Shown here in pieces: positions 1-8,776 of a DNA stretch of 64,000 nt (within the stretch, counting starts at the first letter, position 1; each line of letters starts with the position of its first letter). Made by a program: the position numbers and the translations under genes. The stretch is from contig NZ_AAYB01000003.1 in assembly GCF_000169435.1 (NCBI RefSeq), positions 124,001 to 188,000 on the forward strand, given 5' to 3'. The DNA is from Roseobacter sp. CCS2 (GTDB taxonomy: Bacteria > Pseudomonadota > Alphaproteobacteria > Rhodobacterales > Rhodobacteraceae). The notes beneath the pieces are model-generated. The model did not search any database. It worked only from the letters and a program-made list of their open reading frames with translations, and was not told the DNA's origin.

Positions 1-1
1 G

Positions 2-409
2 CCACGCTATCTGATGGGTGTGGGCAAGCCGGATGATATCGTGGGCGCTGTGAAACGCGGCATTGATATGATGGATTGCGTACTACCCAGCCGGTCTGGG
101 CGCACGGGGCAGCTTTTTACGCGCCGTGGCGTGATTAACATCAAGAATGCCCGCCATGCCGATGATCCAAGACCATTGGATGAACACTGCACATGTCCGG
201 CCTGTTCAAACTATTCACGCGCCTATCTGCACCATGTATTCCGCGCGCAAGAGATGATCTCTGGCATGCTGCTGACATGGCATAATCTGCATTATTTTCA
301 GGAAATCATGCAGGGGATGCGCGATGCTATTGCCGCTGGAGCGTTTGCCGATTGGGAGGCAGATTTCCACGCGATGCGCGCGCTGGGCGATATCGCACCA
401 TTGTCTTAA
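2..409 (+). CDS. tgt: Queuine tRNA-ribosyltransferase, C-terminal part (5' end outside window)
   Basis: This enzyme exchanges the wobble guanine of GUN-anticodon tRNAs for the queuosine precursor preQ1. Only about the last 135 codons are present, and the frame is open from base 2. The segment [11 protein letters not shown] contains the nucleophilic aspartate region of the family (usually DCVLPTR). The structural zinc site is complete: C-x-C-x2-C-x25-H, starting at CTCPAC and ending in the histidine of TWHN. The protein ends normally with a TAA. The partner enzyme queA is not adjacent but lies 30 kb downstream. The family assignment is secure; only the missing N-terminus limits the entry. Confidence 0.95.
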   Translation, partial: PRYLMGVGKPDDIVGAVKRGIDMMDCVLPSRSGRTGQLFTRRGVINIKNARHADDPRPLDEHCTCPACSNYSRAYLHHVFRAQEMISGMLLTWHNLHYFQEIMQGMRDAIAAGAFADWEADFHAMRALGDIAPLS

Positions 410-562
410 TTGGATCATGCCACGTAGCCTTCGGCGAAAGTTCGATTGGACGAGAAAAGTCAGGGTTGGCTTTTCCTGCATTTAAAAGGCTTTTTGCCTA
501 TTCGCGGCTTGCGCACCCTGCGCGTCACAGGCAATCTGCCGCAACTGGATGAATATGTTTGG

Positions 563-590
563 TTGAAACGCGTTTCGTACCACCCCACAT
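563..590 (+). promoter_or_regulatory. Possible sigma-32 (RpoH) promoter of lon
   Basis: TTGAAA (563-568) is followed after 14 bases by CCCCACAT (583-590). This resembles the heat-shock promoter pattern CTTGAAA-N11-16-CCCCATNT, with a G in place of the first C and one extra base in the -10 element. It lies about 75 bases before the lon start codon. lon is a classic heat-shock gene, which supports the reading, but the match is imperfect. The rest of the 255-base gap between tgt and lon holds nothing else I recognise. Confidence 0.4.
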
Positions 591-664
591 ATTGATCCCG
601 AGAGGAGACGCCCCACGTTGCCGCATAGCGGGACCGGCGCGTCTTGCCAAAAAAGGAAAAGAGC

Positions 665-3070
665 ATGCAAGAACCGTTGAGTTCATCCTATCCCGTCCTG
701 CCGCTGCGCGACATTGTGGTGTTTCCGCATATGATCGTGCCGCTGTTTGTAGGCCGCGATAAATCCGTCCGCGCCCTTGAAGAGGTGATGCAGGACGACA
801 AACAGATTTTGTTATCCAGTCAGGTTGACCCCAGCGAGGATGACCCGAAAGAAGACGGCATTTACCGCGCAGGCGTGTTGGCCAATGTGTTGCAACTGCT
901 GAAACTGCCCGACGGCACCGTGAAAGTGCTGGTCGAAGGCCGTGCGCGTGTGAAAATCACCGATTTTGTTGAAAATGACAGCTTCTTCGAGGCGTCGTGC
1001 CAGTATCTGACCGAAACCGAAGGCGACCCTGCTGAGGTTGAAGCGCTGGTGCGCAATGTGTCGGCAGAATTTGAACGCTACGCCAAGGTCAAGAAAAACA
1101 TCCCCGAAGAGGCGATGGCCGCTGTTGGTGATGCGACTGAGCCTGCGAAACTGGCTGACTTGGTTGCCGGGCATCTGGGTATTGAAGTGGACCAAAAGCA
1201 GGGGCTTTTGGAAACGTTATCGGTGTCAGAGCGCCTGGAAAAGGTCTTTGGCATGATGCAGGGCGAAATGTCCGTGCTGCAGGTCGAGAAAAAGATCAAG
1301 ACCCGCGTCAAAACCCAGATGGAGCGCACCCAACGCGAGTATTATTTGAATGAGCAGATGAAGGCCATTCAGAAAGAACTTGGCGATGGCGAAGAAGGCC
1401 AGAACGAGGTTGATGAGCTAGAGGCGAAAATCGCCGAAACCAAGCTGTCAAAAGAGGCCCGCGAAAAGGTCGATGCGGAGCTGAAAAAGCTCAAGAATAT
1501 GTCGCCGATGTCAGCGGAAGCGACTGTTGTGCGCAATTATCTGGACTGGGTTTTGGGCGTGCCATGGGGCGTGAAATCACGCACCAAGAAAGATCTGCAC
1601 AAGGCGCAAGAGGTGTTGGATAACGATCACTATGGCCTTGAAAAGGTCAAGGAACGGATCGTTGAATACCTCGCGGTGCAGCAACGCTCGAAAAAGCTCA
1701 AAGGCCCGATCATGTGTTTGGTCGGCCCGCCGGGTGTGGGTAAAACATCGCTTGGGAAATCTGTCGCAAAGGCGACGGGGCGCGAATTTATTCGCATCAG
1801 CCTTGGTGGTGTGCGTGATGAAAGTGAAATCCGCGGTCACCGCCGGACCTATATTGGTTCCATGCCCGGTAAGATCATTCAGGCGCTGAAAAAGGCGAAA
1901 ACCACGAACCCGCTGATCTTGCTCGATGAGATCGACAAGATGGGGCAGGACTTCCGGGGTGATCCCGCATCTGCGATGTTGGAAGTGCTTGATCCGGAAC
2001 AAAACGCGACTTTCGTCGATCACTATCTCGAAGTTGAATATGACCTGTCCAACGTGATGTTCCTGACGACTGCGAACTCTTACAACATGCCGGGGCCTTT
2101 GTTGGACCGGATGGAGATTATTTCGCTCTCTGGCTACACAGAGGACGAAAAGGTTGAGATCGCAAAGCAGCACTTGTTGCCGAAGGTCATGAAAAACCAT
2201 GGTCTAAAGGACAAGGAATTTTCGGTCGCCGATGACGCATTGCTGGCGATGGTGCGGGTCTATACCCGCGAGGCTGGCGTGCGGAACATGGAGCGGGAAC
2301 TGGCCAAAGTGGCGCGTAAAGCCGTTACAATGATTGTAAAGAAAGAGGCGGATATCATCAACGTGACCGCTGGCAATCTGAACGATTTCTTGGGCGTCGA
2401 AAAGCACCGCTTTGGGCTGGCAGAAGAAAGTGATCAGGTTGGTGTTGTTACCGGTCTGGCGTGGACCTCTGTTGGTGGTGAGTTGCTGAATATCGAAGCG
2501 CTACGCTTGCCCGGCAAAGGCCGGATGAAGACCACGGGTAAGCTGGGCGATGTGATGAAGGAATCGATTGATGCGGCGTCATCTTACGTGCGGTCCATCG
2601 CACCCGAAATTGGTGTGAAACCGCCGAAGTTCGATACAATCGACATCCACGTGCACGTGCCGGATGGGGCAACGCCAAAGGATGGTCCAAGCGCGGGTCT
2701 GGCGATGGTAACCTCTATCGTGTCGGTGTTGACGGGTATCCCAGTGCGCAAAGACATCGCCATGACAGGCGAGGTGTCGTTGCGTGGTAACGCAATGCCC
2801 ATCGGCGGTTTGAAGGAAAAACTGCTGGCTGCACTGCGCGGTGGGATCACAACCGTTCTGATCCCGCAGGACAATGCCAAGGATCTGCCGGAAATCCCGG
2901 ACAACGTGAAAGAAGGGCTGACGATCATCCCTGTCATCCATGTGTCCGAGGTGCTGGAACATGCACTTGTCAGCAAACCGGAAGCGATTGAGTGGGATGA
3001 GGCCGCAGAAGAAGCCGCTGCTGCCGCACTCAAAGCGCAATCAGCAAGTGAAGGCGCGCGCGCGCACTAA
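665..3070 (+). CDS. lon: ATP-dependent protease Lon
   Basis: Cytosolic AAA+ serine protease that degrades misfolded and specific regulatory proteins. The 801-residue product has the full Lon layout: an N-terminal substrate-binding domain (about 1-200), a coiled-coil segment, an ATPase domain with Walker A GPPGVGKT at about 354-361 and Walker B LILLDEIDK near 415, and a protease domain. The Ser-Lys dyad is visible as S676 in DGPSAGLAM and K717 in GGLKEK, close to the E. coli positions. The ATG at 665 was chosen because the protein then begins at the conserved PVLPLRDIVVFPHM region. A TTG seven codons upstream (644) is in frame but would add an atypical lysine-rich extension. A terminator follows, so lon is probably monocistronic. 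Confidence 0.97.
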   Translation: MQEPLSSSYPVLPLRDIVVFPHMIVPLFVGRDKSVRALEEVMQDDKQILLSSQVDPSEDDPKEDGIYRAGVLANVLQLLKLPDGTVKVLVEGRARVKITDFVENDSFFEASCQYLTETEGDPAEVEALVRNVSAEFERYAKVKKNIPEEAMAAVGDATEPAKLADLVAGHLGIEVDQKQGLLETLSVSERLEKVFGMMQGEMSVLQVEKKIKTRVKTQMERTQREYYLNEQMKAIQKELGDGEEGQNEVDELEAKIAETKLSKEAREKVDAELKKLKNMSPMSAEATVVRNYLDWVLGVPWGVKSRTKKDLHKAQEVLDNDHYGLEKVKERIVEYLAVQQRSKKLKGPIMCLVGPPGVGKTSLGKSVAKATGREFIRISLGGVRDESEIRGHRRTYIGSMPGKIIQALKKAKTTNPLILLDEIDKMGQDFRGDPASAMLEVLDPEQNATFVDHYLEVEYDLSNVMFLTTANSYNMPGPLLDRMEIISLSGYTEDEKVEIAKQHLLPKVMKNHGLKDKEFSVADDALLAMVRVYTREAGVRNMERELAKVARKAVTMIVKKEADIINVTAGNLNDFLGVEKHRFGLAEESDQVGVVTGLAWTSVGGELLNIEALRLPGKGRMKTTGKLGDVMKESIDAASSYVRSIAPEIGVKPPKFDTIDIHVHVPDGATPKDGPSAGLAMVTSIVSVLTGIPVRKDIAMTGEVSLRGNAMPIGGLKEKLLAALRGGITTVLIPQDNAKDLPEIPDNVKEGLTIIPVIHVSEVLEHALVSKPEAIEWDEAAEEAAAAALKAQSASEGARAH

Positions 3071-3098
3071 CGCCTGGTGTTGCTAAACAATAAGAAAG

Positions 3099-3129
3099 GC
3101 GTCCCGGCGAAGGCTGGGGCGCTTTTTAT
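3099..3129 (+). terminator. Intrinsic terminator after lon
   Basis: GCGTCCC (3099-3105) pairs with GGGGCGC (3116-3122), including one G-T pair, and is followed directly by a T-rich run. It lies 28 bases after the lon stop codon. Confidence 0.75.
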
Positions 3130-3198
3130 TTTGCTATCTGCTTGACCTTCGCGGCTGCACGCGCGGTAGTACGCGTGAAACATGAAAGGATCATGATG

Positions 3199-3492
3199 AT
3201 GGCACAACAACCCGACGACACGGACACCAACCTGATAAAGAAACCGGAATTGCTTGATGAGGTGGTCTTGCGGACCAACCTGAAAAAACGCGATGTCAAA
3301 CCAACCGTCGAAGCCGCGCTTTCGGTCATTGGGGATGCCTTGCGCGATGGGGCCGATATCAACGTGCCGCCATTGGGCAAACTGCGCGTGGTAAAGTCCA
3401 AGACGCTTGAAAATGGGGCCTCGGTCATGACGCTCAAGTTGCGTACACCAAAGAACGCGTCACAGGCGTGGGTCGCCGGTGACGATGCCTAG
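3199..3492 (+). CDS. HU/IHF-family DNA-binding protein
   Basis: Small nucleoid-associated protein of about 97 residues. The central part (KPELLDEVVLRTNLKKRDVK, then VEAALSVIGDALRDG and NVPPLGKLRVVKSK) follows the HU helix-helix-beta pattern. The DNA-binding arm is short, and the C-terminus (PKNASQAW) departs from typical HU, so this is a divergent member rather than canonical HupA/B. Three ATG codons occur in a row (3193, 3196, 3199). The third has the best distance (8 bases) from AAGGA at 3186-3190 and was chosen. The gene stands alone between the lon terminator and a phosphatase gene. Confidence 0.8.
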   Translation: MAQQPDDTDTNLIKKPELLDEVVLRTNLKKRDVKPTVEAALSVIGDALRDGADINVPPLGKLRVVKSKTLENGASVMTLKLRTPKNASQAWVAGDDA

Positions 3493-3517
3493 CATATTGT
3501 GACGATTAGATATCCCA

Positions 3518-4072
3518 ATGATCTATCCCGAACTTTATATTCTGCGCCACGGTGAAACCATCTGGAACGCCGAACACCGCATGCAGGGCGAATTGAACTC
3601 GCCACTGACCGAAAAGGGTATGCGCGACGCGGCACGACAGGGTGCTATTCTGTCTGGGATCAATTTGAACGGCTTCACTTTTCTAAGCAGCCCACAGGGA
3701 CGCGCTTTTCAAACAGCGGGGATTGCGCTTGCTGGTATTGCGGATCACATCCGCACCGATGACCGCTTGCGCGAGATTGGGGTGGGCGATTGGTCAGGTC
3801 TTTTGCGTGACATATTACCAAGCCCCCAAAGCCCACATACCTCGCAGTACGAGATTGCCCCAAATGGCGAGGGCTTTCCACGTCTCAAACTGCGCTGCCG
3901 TGCATTTTTGGCAGATTTGCAAGGGCCAGCGGTGCTTGTTACGCATGGGATCACCAGCAGCATGATCCGTGGTTTGGTGGTTGGCGAAAAAGCGCATGCC
4001 GTACCGGACACACATGGCGGGCAGGGGCGTGTCTATCATCTGAAAGATGGGGATCAATTCCTGTTGGAATGA
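3518..4072 (+). CDS. Histidine phosphatase family protein (phosphoglycerate-mutase-like)
   Basis: The 184-residue protein carries the signature of the branch-1 histidine phosphatases near its start, YILRHGETIWN, where the histidine becomes phosphorylated. A second catalytic histidine lies in VLVTHGITSS near residue 145. The arginine and glutamate of the pocket are also plausible (LREIGVGDWSG). The size fits small phosphatases such as the alpha-ribazole or broad-specificity types rather than true phosphoglycerate mutase. The substrate cannot be deduced from sequence or neighbours. It starts 25 bases after the HU-like gene and could be co-transcribed with it. Confidence 0.85.
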   Translation: MIYPELYILRHGETIWNAEHRMQGELNSPLTEKGMRDAARQGAILSGINLNGFTFLSSPQGRAFQTAGIALAGIADHIRTDDRLREIGVGDWSGLLRDILPSPQSPHTSQYEIAPNGEGFPRLKLRCRAFLADLQGPAVLVTHGITSSMIRGLVVGEKAHAVPDTHGGQGRVYHLKDGDQFLLE

Positions 4073-4114
4073 GGCTTGCACTGTGCGCACGGCTGGTCTA
4101 AATGATGCGACGTC

Positions 4115-4190
4115 GGGTGATTAGCTCAGTTGGTAGAGCGCTTCCTTTACACGGAAGATGTCGGGAGTTCGAGCCTCTCATCACCCACCA
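4115..4190 (+). tRNA. tRNA-Val (anticodon TAC)
   Basis: The 76-base gene has a perfect seven-pair acceptor stem (GGGTGAT with ATCACCC), the D-loop AGCTCAGTTGGTAGAGC, anticodon loop CTTTACA with TAC, a T-loop GTTCGAG and an encoded CCA end. The sequence just downstream is noticeably more AT-rich than the sequence before it. Confidence 0.97.
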
Positions 4191-4369
4191 AATTTTCTGC
4201 GCAATGTATCAGGTGATTACATAGTTAGCACAGTTTTACGTGCAGCTTATGATTATTCATCCGCTGCATTCAGACATCTTTCAATGATGACTAATTCTAC
4301 ATCTGTCTCGCTTGGCTTCCAAAATGACCAAGTAGAGTGTCGAACGGATTTGAGTATTTGCCACCAACG

Positions 4370-6550
4370 CTATCGAGCAAGTATGGATAGAAGATTGGCG
4401 TAGTCATCCGTCCAAAGGCGTTTTCCATCACTTACAAGCGGTTGCCAAGGCCCGGTTGTGTAGAGGTCTACCAAATCAGAATCTGCATTTGCCATTATCA
4501 CCACGCGAGACGCAGAATTGTCGGCTGACTGTGGCTCGCCTTTATAGCGTTGAATGTGAGAAACGAGGCCCAGATCGTTCGCACTGCGTGCCAAAGGCAA
4601 AGAAAGGTCGTAGTAGCGGTTGGATATATGCAACACCAACACACCATCGTCTGTCAAACGAGAGCGGTACAGCTCTATCGCTTCGTTCGTTATGAGGTGA
4701 ACAGGGACAGCATCCGATGAATACGCATCGATCAGCAATATATCATAGCGGATATCAGACTGAGCCTCGAGAACTAAGCGTGCGTCGCCTATATGCGTTG
4801 GCGCCAGAGGCGCGCATTTGGACATGAAAGTGAAATAGCGCGGGTCACGTGCAATTTGATCAACCATTGCATCAATTTCGTAGAATTGCCAACTCTGGCC
4901 CGGTGTTGCATAGCAAGCAAGCGATCCGATCCCAAGACCGACAATACCGATATTTTCGGCAGCTTTACCAAACTCCGAAGTCATAATCTGGGCCATAGGC
5001 GCATCTGGGTGATAGTAGGCAATCGGGGTTGGACGACTGTCTTGCTCAAAATCAGAGAGAAGTTGAGCGCCATGAATCGTTGTTCCATTCTGGTACTTTC
5101 GCAACTCATCGCGATCAACGACCAGATGCAGTCCAAAAAAGCTTCTGTCTTGGAACACATTTTCTTCTACAGAGAGCAATCTTCCAAAAACCAGGACAGT
5201 GCTAAGAACAAGAAATGTCATCGCGGCTTGCTTTCGGAAAAGAAACAAAGCGCCAAGCAGTATGGTTGCGAATAGTACATATGTCAGTAGACCGCCGAAC
5301 GTTGCTGAAAACAGAAATGGCGAAACAACCGCTGCGCAGGCAAGCAATCCATACGCCAGATTTCGGATATTGGGCCAGCGGGCATATGAAAGAAGAAGGG
5401 CGGCGCCCAGCAATGTAGTAACCGCCAGTTCGTCAAGCTGCACAAAAAGCACTGGGGCGAGGATTGAATTAAATAATCCCCCTAGCGCGCCGCCGATCGA
5501 CATTGTGAGGTAAAAGGCAGTGAGGTTCTCTTTTGCTGGGCGCGCTTCATACAATGCTCTGTGTATCCGCAAGGCAACAAAGAAGAAGCCGAACAAAAGC
5601 AACGAAGATACATATATCGCTGTACTAACTTTATCCGCGCCCGCAGCGATTATGGCAATGACACCCAGGGAAATGATGAAAAGCCAGTTGAGTGTGGCAT
5701 CAGACATCCAGAAATTGTTTGTGAAAGATAGAACGAATGTAAGCAAAAAGAGAGATAGCGGCAAAACCCAGACTAAGGGAAAAGATCCAAGATCGGTGCT
5801 TATCTTTGTTGTGACTGCCAACATTAACGACGATGGGATGAACGCCAGAAAAAGCCACCAAAGATAGCTGCTTAAGAGCGGCTTGGTGATCGCATCGGTA
5901 TTTTGCGATGTTGTCTTTTCACGCCGCGCTGCAAACCCGCTGAAAGCCAAAAAGATGCCTAGCAAAACAAAGCCAACTGCCCAGCTTGAACCAATTTGTG
6001 TTGCGCCAAAAAATGGTTCTGCGGCTAGTGGGAATGCTAACAGCGCGATTAATGAGCCGAGGTTGGACGCACCATACAAAAAATATGGGTCGTCAGCTGA
6101 TGGTCCATCACTCCTAGCATACCAGCTTTGGATGAGTGGCGCATTCGCCGACAACACGGCAAATGGAAGGCCGACACCTACAGCAAAAAGGGCAAGTGTT
6201 TGCTGTGCCACGGGGATGTTAGGCTCCAAACGCCAACCTGCCTCAACGGAAAGCGGAAGAAAAAAGAGCGCTGCCACCCATAACGCCATGTGGAGGCCCA
6301 CCTGAGCTGCAATCGGTAAATATTTTGTAGATAAATGGGCGTACAGATAACCAGCAATAAGTACGGTTTGAAAGAACAGCATTGCTGTCGTCCATACGGC
6401 TGGCGCACCGCCTACCAGTGGCAACACGATTTTTGTAAAAAGCGGCTGCACAAAGAAGAGCAGCGACGCTGACAAAAAAATGGTAACCGTGAATAACACC
6501 GGCGTTAGCTTGAGATGTGGCATTCGGCTAGAGGCACGCATTAGGGACAT
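4370..6550 (-). CDS. Fused membrane (MFS-like) and spermidine-synthase-like protein
   Basis: A 726-residue protein in two parts. Roughly the first 460 residues hold ten or more hydrophobic helices, beginning with a FLSASLLFFVQPLFTK helix typical of this fused family. The last 230 residues resemble the Rossmann fold of spermidine synthases: RSFFGLHLV, the GTTIHGAQ segment, the glycine-rich SAM-binding motif VGLGIGSLACY, an acidic strand end YEID, and IDAYSSDAVPVHL in place of the catalytic loop. The true substrate of this family is not established, so polyamine synthesis should not be assumed. Base composition is visibly lower in GC than in most of the window, suggesting later acquisition. Starts at 6541 or 6526 are also possible. 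Confidence 0.8.
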   Translation of the reverse strand: MSLMRASSRMPHLKLTPVLFTVTIFLSASLLFFVQPLFTKIVLPLVGGAPAVWTTAMLFFQTVLIAGYLYAHLSTKYLPIAAQVGLHMALWVAALFFLPLSVEAGWRLEPNIPVAQQTLALFAVGVGLPFAVLSANAPLIQSWYARSDGPSADDPYFLYGASNLGSLIALLAFPLAAEPFFGATQIGSSWAVGFVLLGIFLAFSGFAARREKTTSQNTDAITKPLLSSYLWWLFLAFIPSSLMLAVTTKISTDLGSFPLVWVLPLSLFLLTFVLSFTNNFWMSDATLNWLFIISLGVIAIIAAGADKVSTAIYVSSLLLFGFFFVALRIHRALYEARPAKENLTAFYLTMSIGGALGGLFNSILAPVLFVQLDELAVTTLLGAALLLSYARWPNIRNLAYGLLACAAVVSPFLFSATFGGLLTYVLFATILLGALFLFRKQAAMTFLVLSTVLVFGRLLSVEENVFQDRSFFGLHLVVDRDELRKYQNGTTIHGAQLLSDFEQDSRPTPIAYYHPDAPMAQIMTSEFGKAAENIGIVGLGIGSLACYATPGQSWQFYEIDAMVDQIARDPRYFTFMSKCAPLAPTHIGDARLVLEAQSDIRYDILLIDAYSSDAVPVHLITNEAIELYRSRLTDDGVLVLHISNRYYDLSLPLARSANDLGLVSHIQRYKGEPQSADNSASRVVIMANADSDLVDLYTTGPWQPLVSDGKRLWTDDYANLLSILAR

Positions 6551-6750
6551 TAAGATACTTTCGTGATATTCTCTTCGAAGCTGACATCTCTAAAATGAGT
6601 TTTATGTCGGAAATTCATAGATAGTATCAAACTATGCAGGTTTGGAAGAGGCTTTTTGCACAGGCATTATAGACGTAACTTAGTAATCTGGGCGAGTGTC
6701 AGAAATATGCCATAGGTAGATATAAGAATCTTCTAATCTAGGAGCTTGTG

Positions 6751-6940
6751 ATGAGCTGTAACCCCGCAATAGACCCCGATTGCTCAACCGGTGATGCCGT
6801 TGATGCAATCGAAACCGTGATTGCCCCGCGTGCCCGTGATTTGGGTGGATTTGAAGTGCACCGTACGTTGCCGGCGCCGCGTCTTTAGATAGTTGACTTT
6901 GTTCGTTGATCAGATGAGCGCAGCCGAATTCTTCTCGCAG
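6751..6940 (+). pseudogene. Decayed 5' fragment of a pirin gene (duplicate of the gene at 7535)
   Basis: The first 133 bases match the start of the intact pirin gene at 7535, with only 11 differences. The copy keeps its ATG and an AGGAG ribosome site (6740-6744). After 45 codons it hits a TAG (6886-6888), followed by a short deletion relative to the intact gene. Similarity resumes around GTTGATCAGATG and fades out near 6940. Six of the 11 changes alter amino acids (for example Trp3 to Cys), as expected for a sequence without selection. The remaining five sixths of the gene are missing. A 45-residue peptide could still be made, but there is no reason to think it works. Confidence 0.85.
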
Positions 6941-6976
6941 ATCACCACTCATATAGGTGCGCCGACATACTTTTCA

Positions 6977-7195
6977 TCACTCTTGTTGCGGGTTGTCAGG
7001 AAGCCAACAGATTTCGTAGCCACGGCAGACATATTGCAAAGGGAAGCTTTCCAGCACGGTTGCATTCCCGACACAGAGACAAGTTTCGACAGTAGTCACT
7101 TCCATATTCTGTGCCATGGTCTGCCGTTCATAACGGGCGAATGGCCACAAGCTTAAAGATACTGCTATCGCTCCGCCAATTATGATCGATTTCAT
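6977..7195 (-). CDS. Small exported cysteine-containing protein, unknown function
   Basis: I do not recognise this 72-residue protein. It starts with a typical signal peptide (MK, then IIIGGAIAVSLSLWPFA), and the remaining about 45 residues contain four cysteines in two pairs (TCLCV and VCRGYEICW), which could form two disulfides. The start is supported by GAAGGA placed seven bases before the ATG on this strand. The gene lies in the AT-richer patch between a pirin remnant and the intact pirin gene and has no operon partner. An overlapping frame on the other strand exists but lacks a ribosome site. Confidence 0.5.
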   Translation of the reverse strand: MKSIIIGGAIAVSLSLWPFARYERQTMAQNMEVTTVETCLCVGNATVLESFPLQYVCRGYEICWLPDNPQQE

Positions 7196-7534
7196 CTGGT
7201 GTCCTTCGCACGCTGTAACGTAGCCGTAATTTTAATACCGGTGTGTTGATCGGGTTTCTTCACACTATCACAGCTGAAGCGGTTTTGTTCTTGTTTCAGC
7301 TGCAAAGCAATGCTTTGAAATCACGCGTCAAAGCGCCATCACTAGATTGGACGCTGTTTTGTTCAGCAATGACGTGCGAAACGCGAACCCGTTGGTCTAG
7401 TCACTAATATAGAGGAACTGCCCGATTGTCAGGTTATGTTTGTGCAATTACGCACAAACTCTCTTCGTGTGGCGCCATACCAATAATTTTCGCACGTGTT
7501 ATCATCATATCAATATATCAAATGGAGAGAGTTG
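7196..7534. other. Gene-free stretch with two inverted repeats
   Basis: This 339-base gap separates the small exported gene from the pirin gene. It holds an inverted repeat CAGCTGAA/TTCAGCTG (7271-7278 and 7295-7302) with a 16-base spacer and no T-run. A second, tighter repeat is listed separately at 7438-7459. No open frame with a ribosome site was found. Confidence 0.5.
7438..7459. promoter_or_regulatory. Inverted repeat upstream of pirin, operator candidate
   Basis: GTTTGTGC (7438-7445) and GCACAAAC (7452-7459) form perfect eight-base arms around a six-base spacer, about 75 bases before the pirin start codon. The symmetry suits a dimeric repressor. No T-run follows, so a terminator is unlikely. 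The regulator is unknown. Confidence 0.45.
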
Positions 7535-8473
7535 ATGAGCTGGAACCCCGCATTAGACCCCGATTGTCCAACTGGTGATGCCGTTGATGCAATCGAAACC
7601 GTGATTGTCCCGCGTGCCCGTGATTTGGGTGGATTTGAGGTTCGCCGTGCGTTGCCAGCGCCGCGTCGTCAGATGGTGGGTCCCTTTATTTTCTTTGATC
7701 AGATGGGTCCGGCTGAATTTGTCACGGGGCAGGGCATTGATGTGCGCCCGCACCCGCATATCGGTTTGGCCACGGTGACCTATCTGCATCGCGGGTCCAT
7801 CCACCATCGTGACAGCCTTGGCACTGATCAATGGATCGAACCCGGTGCCATGAACCTAATGATTGCAGGCCATGGAATCACCCATTCGGAACGGATGGAT
7901 GGTGAGGCGCTTCAAAAGCCACAGAGCTTGTTTGGTATTCAGTCCTGGATTGCCCTGCCGAAGGGCGCAGAGGACAGCGAGGCGGCCTTTATACATGCCC
8001 CCAAGGGTGATCTGCCCATGTTGGAGGGCGAGGGCAAGCAGGTGCGCCTGATCATGGGGGATGCTTACGGCGAACGTGCGCCGGTCGAAACACCGTCTGA
8101 GATGTTCTATCTGGATGCCATGCTTGCGCCGGGGGCGGGATTGCCGTTGCCTGATAATCACGAGGACCGCGGTGCTTATGTGCTTGAAGGTGCTGTCGAA
8201 ATCGCTGGCGAGACTTATGACGAAGGCCGCATGATGGTGTTTCGTCCCGGTGATCGCGTCAGTATGAAAGCGGGTCCGCAAGGTGCGCGCGTGATGCTGC
8301 TGGGTGGGGCCACGATGGAAGGTGAGCGGTATATCTGGTGGAATTTCGTGGCGTCCAGCAAGGAGCGGATTGAAGAGGCGAAAGAGGCCTGGCGCGCGGG
8401 GGATTGGCAAAATGGCCGCTTTCAATTGCCGCCCGGCGATGATGCGGACTTTATTCCGCTGCCCGACCGCTAA
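7535..8473 (+). CDS. Pirin family protein
   Basis: A 312-residue bicupin of the pirin family. The N-terminal cupin carries the metal-site histidines in RPHPHIGLATVTYL and further histidines in GSIHHRD and AGHGITHSER. The C-terminal pirin domain contains DRGAYVLEGAVEIAG and MMVFRPGD. Some pirins have quercetin 2,3-dioxygenase activity and others act as redox sensors, so the substrate here is open. The ATG at 7535 follows GGAGAGA (7524-7530) and gives the usual N-terminus ending in VPRARDLGGFEVRRALP. A degenerate partial copy lies 784 bases upstream. Confidence 0.9.
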   Translation: MSWNPALDPDCPTGDAVDAIETVIVPRARDLGGFEVRRALPAPRRQMVGPFIFFDQMGPAEFVTGQGIDVRPHPHIGLATVTYLHRGSIHHRDSLGTDQWIEPGAMNLMIAGHGITHSERMDGEALQKPQSLFGIQSWIALPKGAEDSEAAFIHAPKGDLPMLEGEGKQVRLIMGDAYGERAPVETPSEMFYLDAMLAPGAGLPLPDNHEDRGAYVLEGAVEIAGETYDEGRMMVFRPGDRVSMKAGPQGARVMLLGGATMEGERYIWWNFVASSKERIEEAKEAWRAGDWQNGRFQLPPGDDADFIPLPDR

Positions 8474-8546
8474 GGGCGCTTGACGGGGCGCTTCGGCGGA
8501 CTTAGAAGCGGCGCACGTTTGGTAGCAATACTGAACAAGCAGATGC

Positions 8547-8623
8547 GCGGTTGTAGCTCAGCTGGTTAGAGTACCGGCCTGTCACGCCGGGGGTCGCGGG
8601 TTCGAGCCCCGTCAACCGCGCCA
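8547..8623 (+). tRNA. tRNA-Asp (anticodon GTC), copy 1
   Basis: A 77-base gene with acceptor stem GCGGTTG/CAACCGC, discriminator G, anticodon loop CTGTCAC with GTC, and encoded CCA. It is identical to the copy at 8919-8995. Confidence 0.97.
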
Positions 8624-8760
8624 CTGCCTTTTCCGTGGACATTGCTGGTCATGCAACGGTTTTTACGGCCTTTTGCCGAATTTGGCCTGATAGCAGGTAA
8701 ATGCCGTCGTTTTGTGGTGTTTGGCTGATACAGAACCCGTACAGATTGCGTACACAACCT

Positions 8761-8776
8761 GTACATACAGATGTAC
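8761..8776. repeat. Short palindrome between the two tRNA-Asp genes
   Basis: GTACAT and ATGTAC surround ACAG. Several further GTACA words lie just upstream (from 8739 on). The 295-base stretch between the tRNA copies otherwise shows no open frame with a ribosome site. The cluster of GTACA repeats could be a protein-binding site or the scar of a former integration event; neither is shown. Confidence 0.35.
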
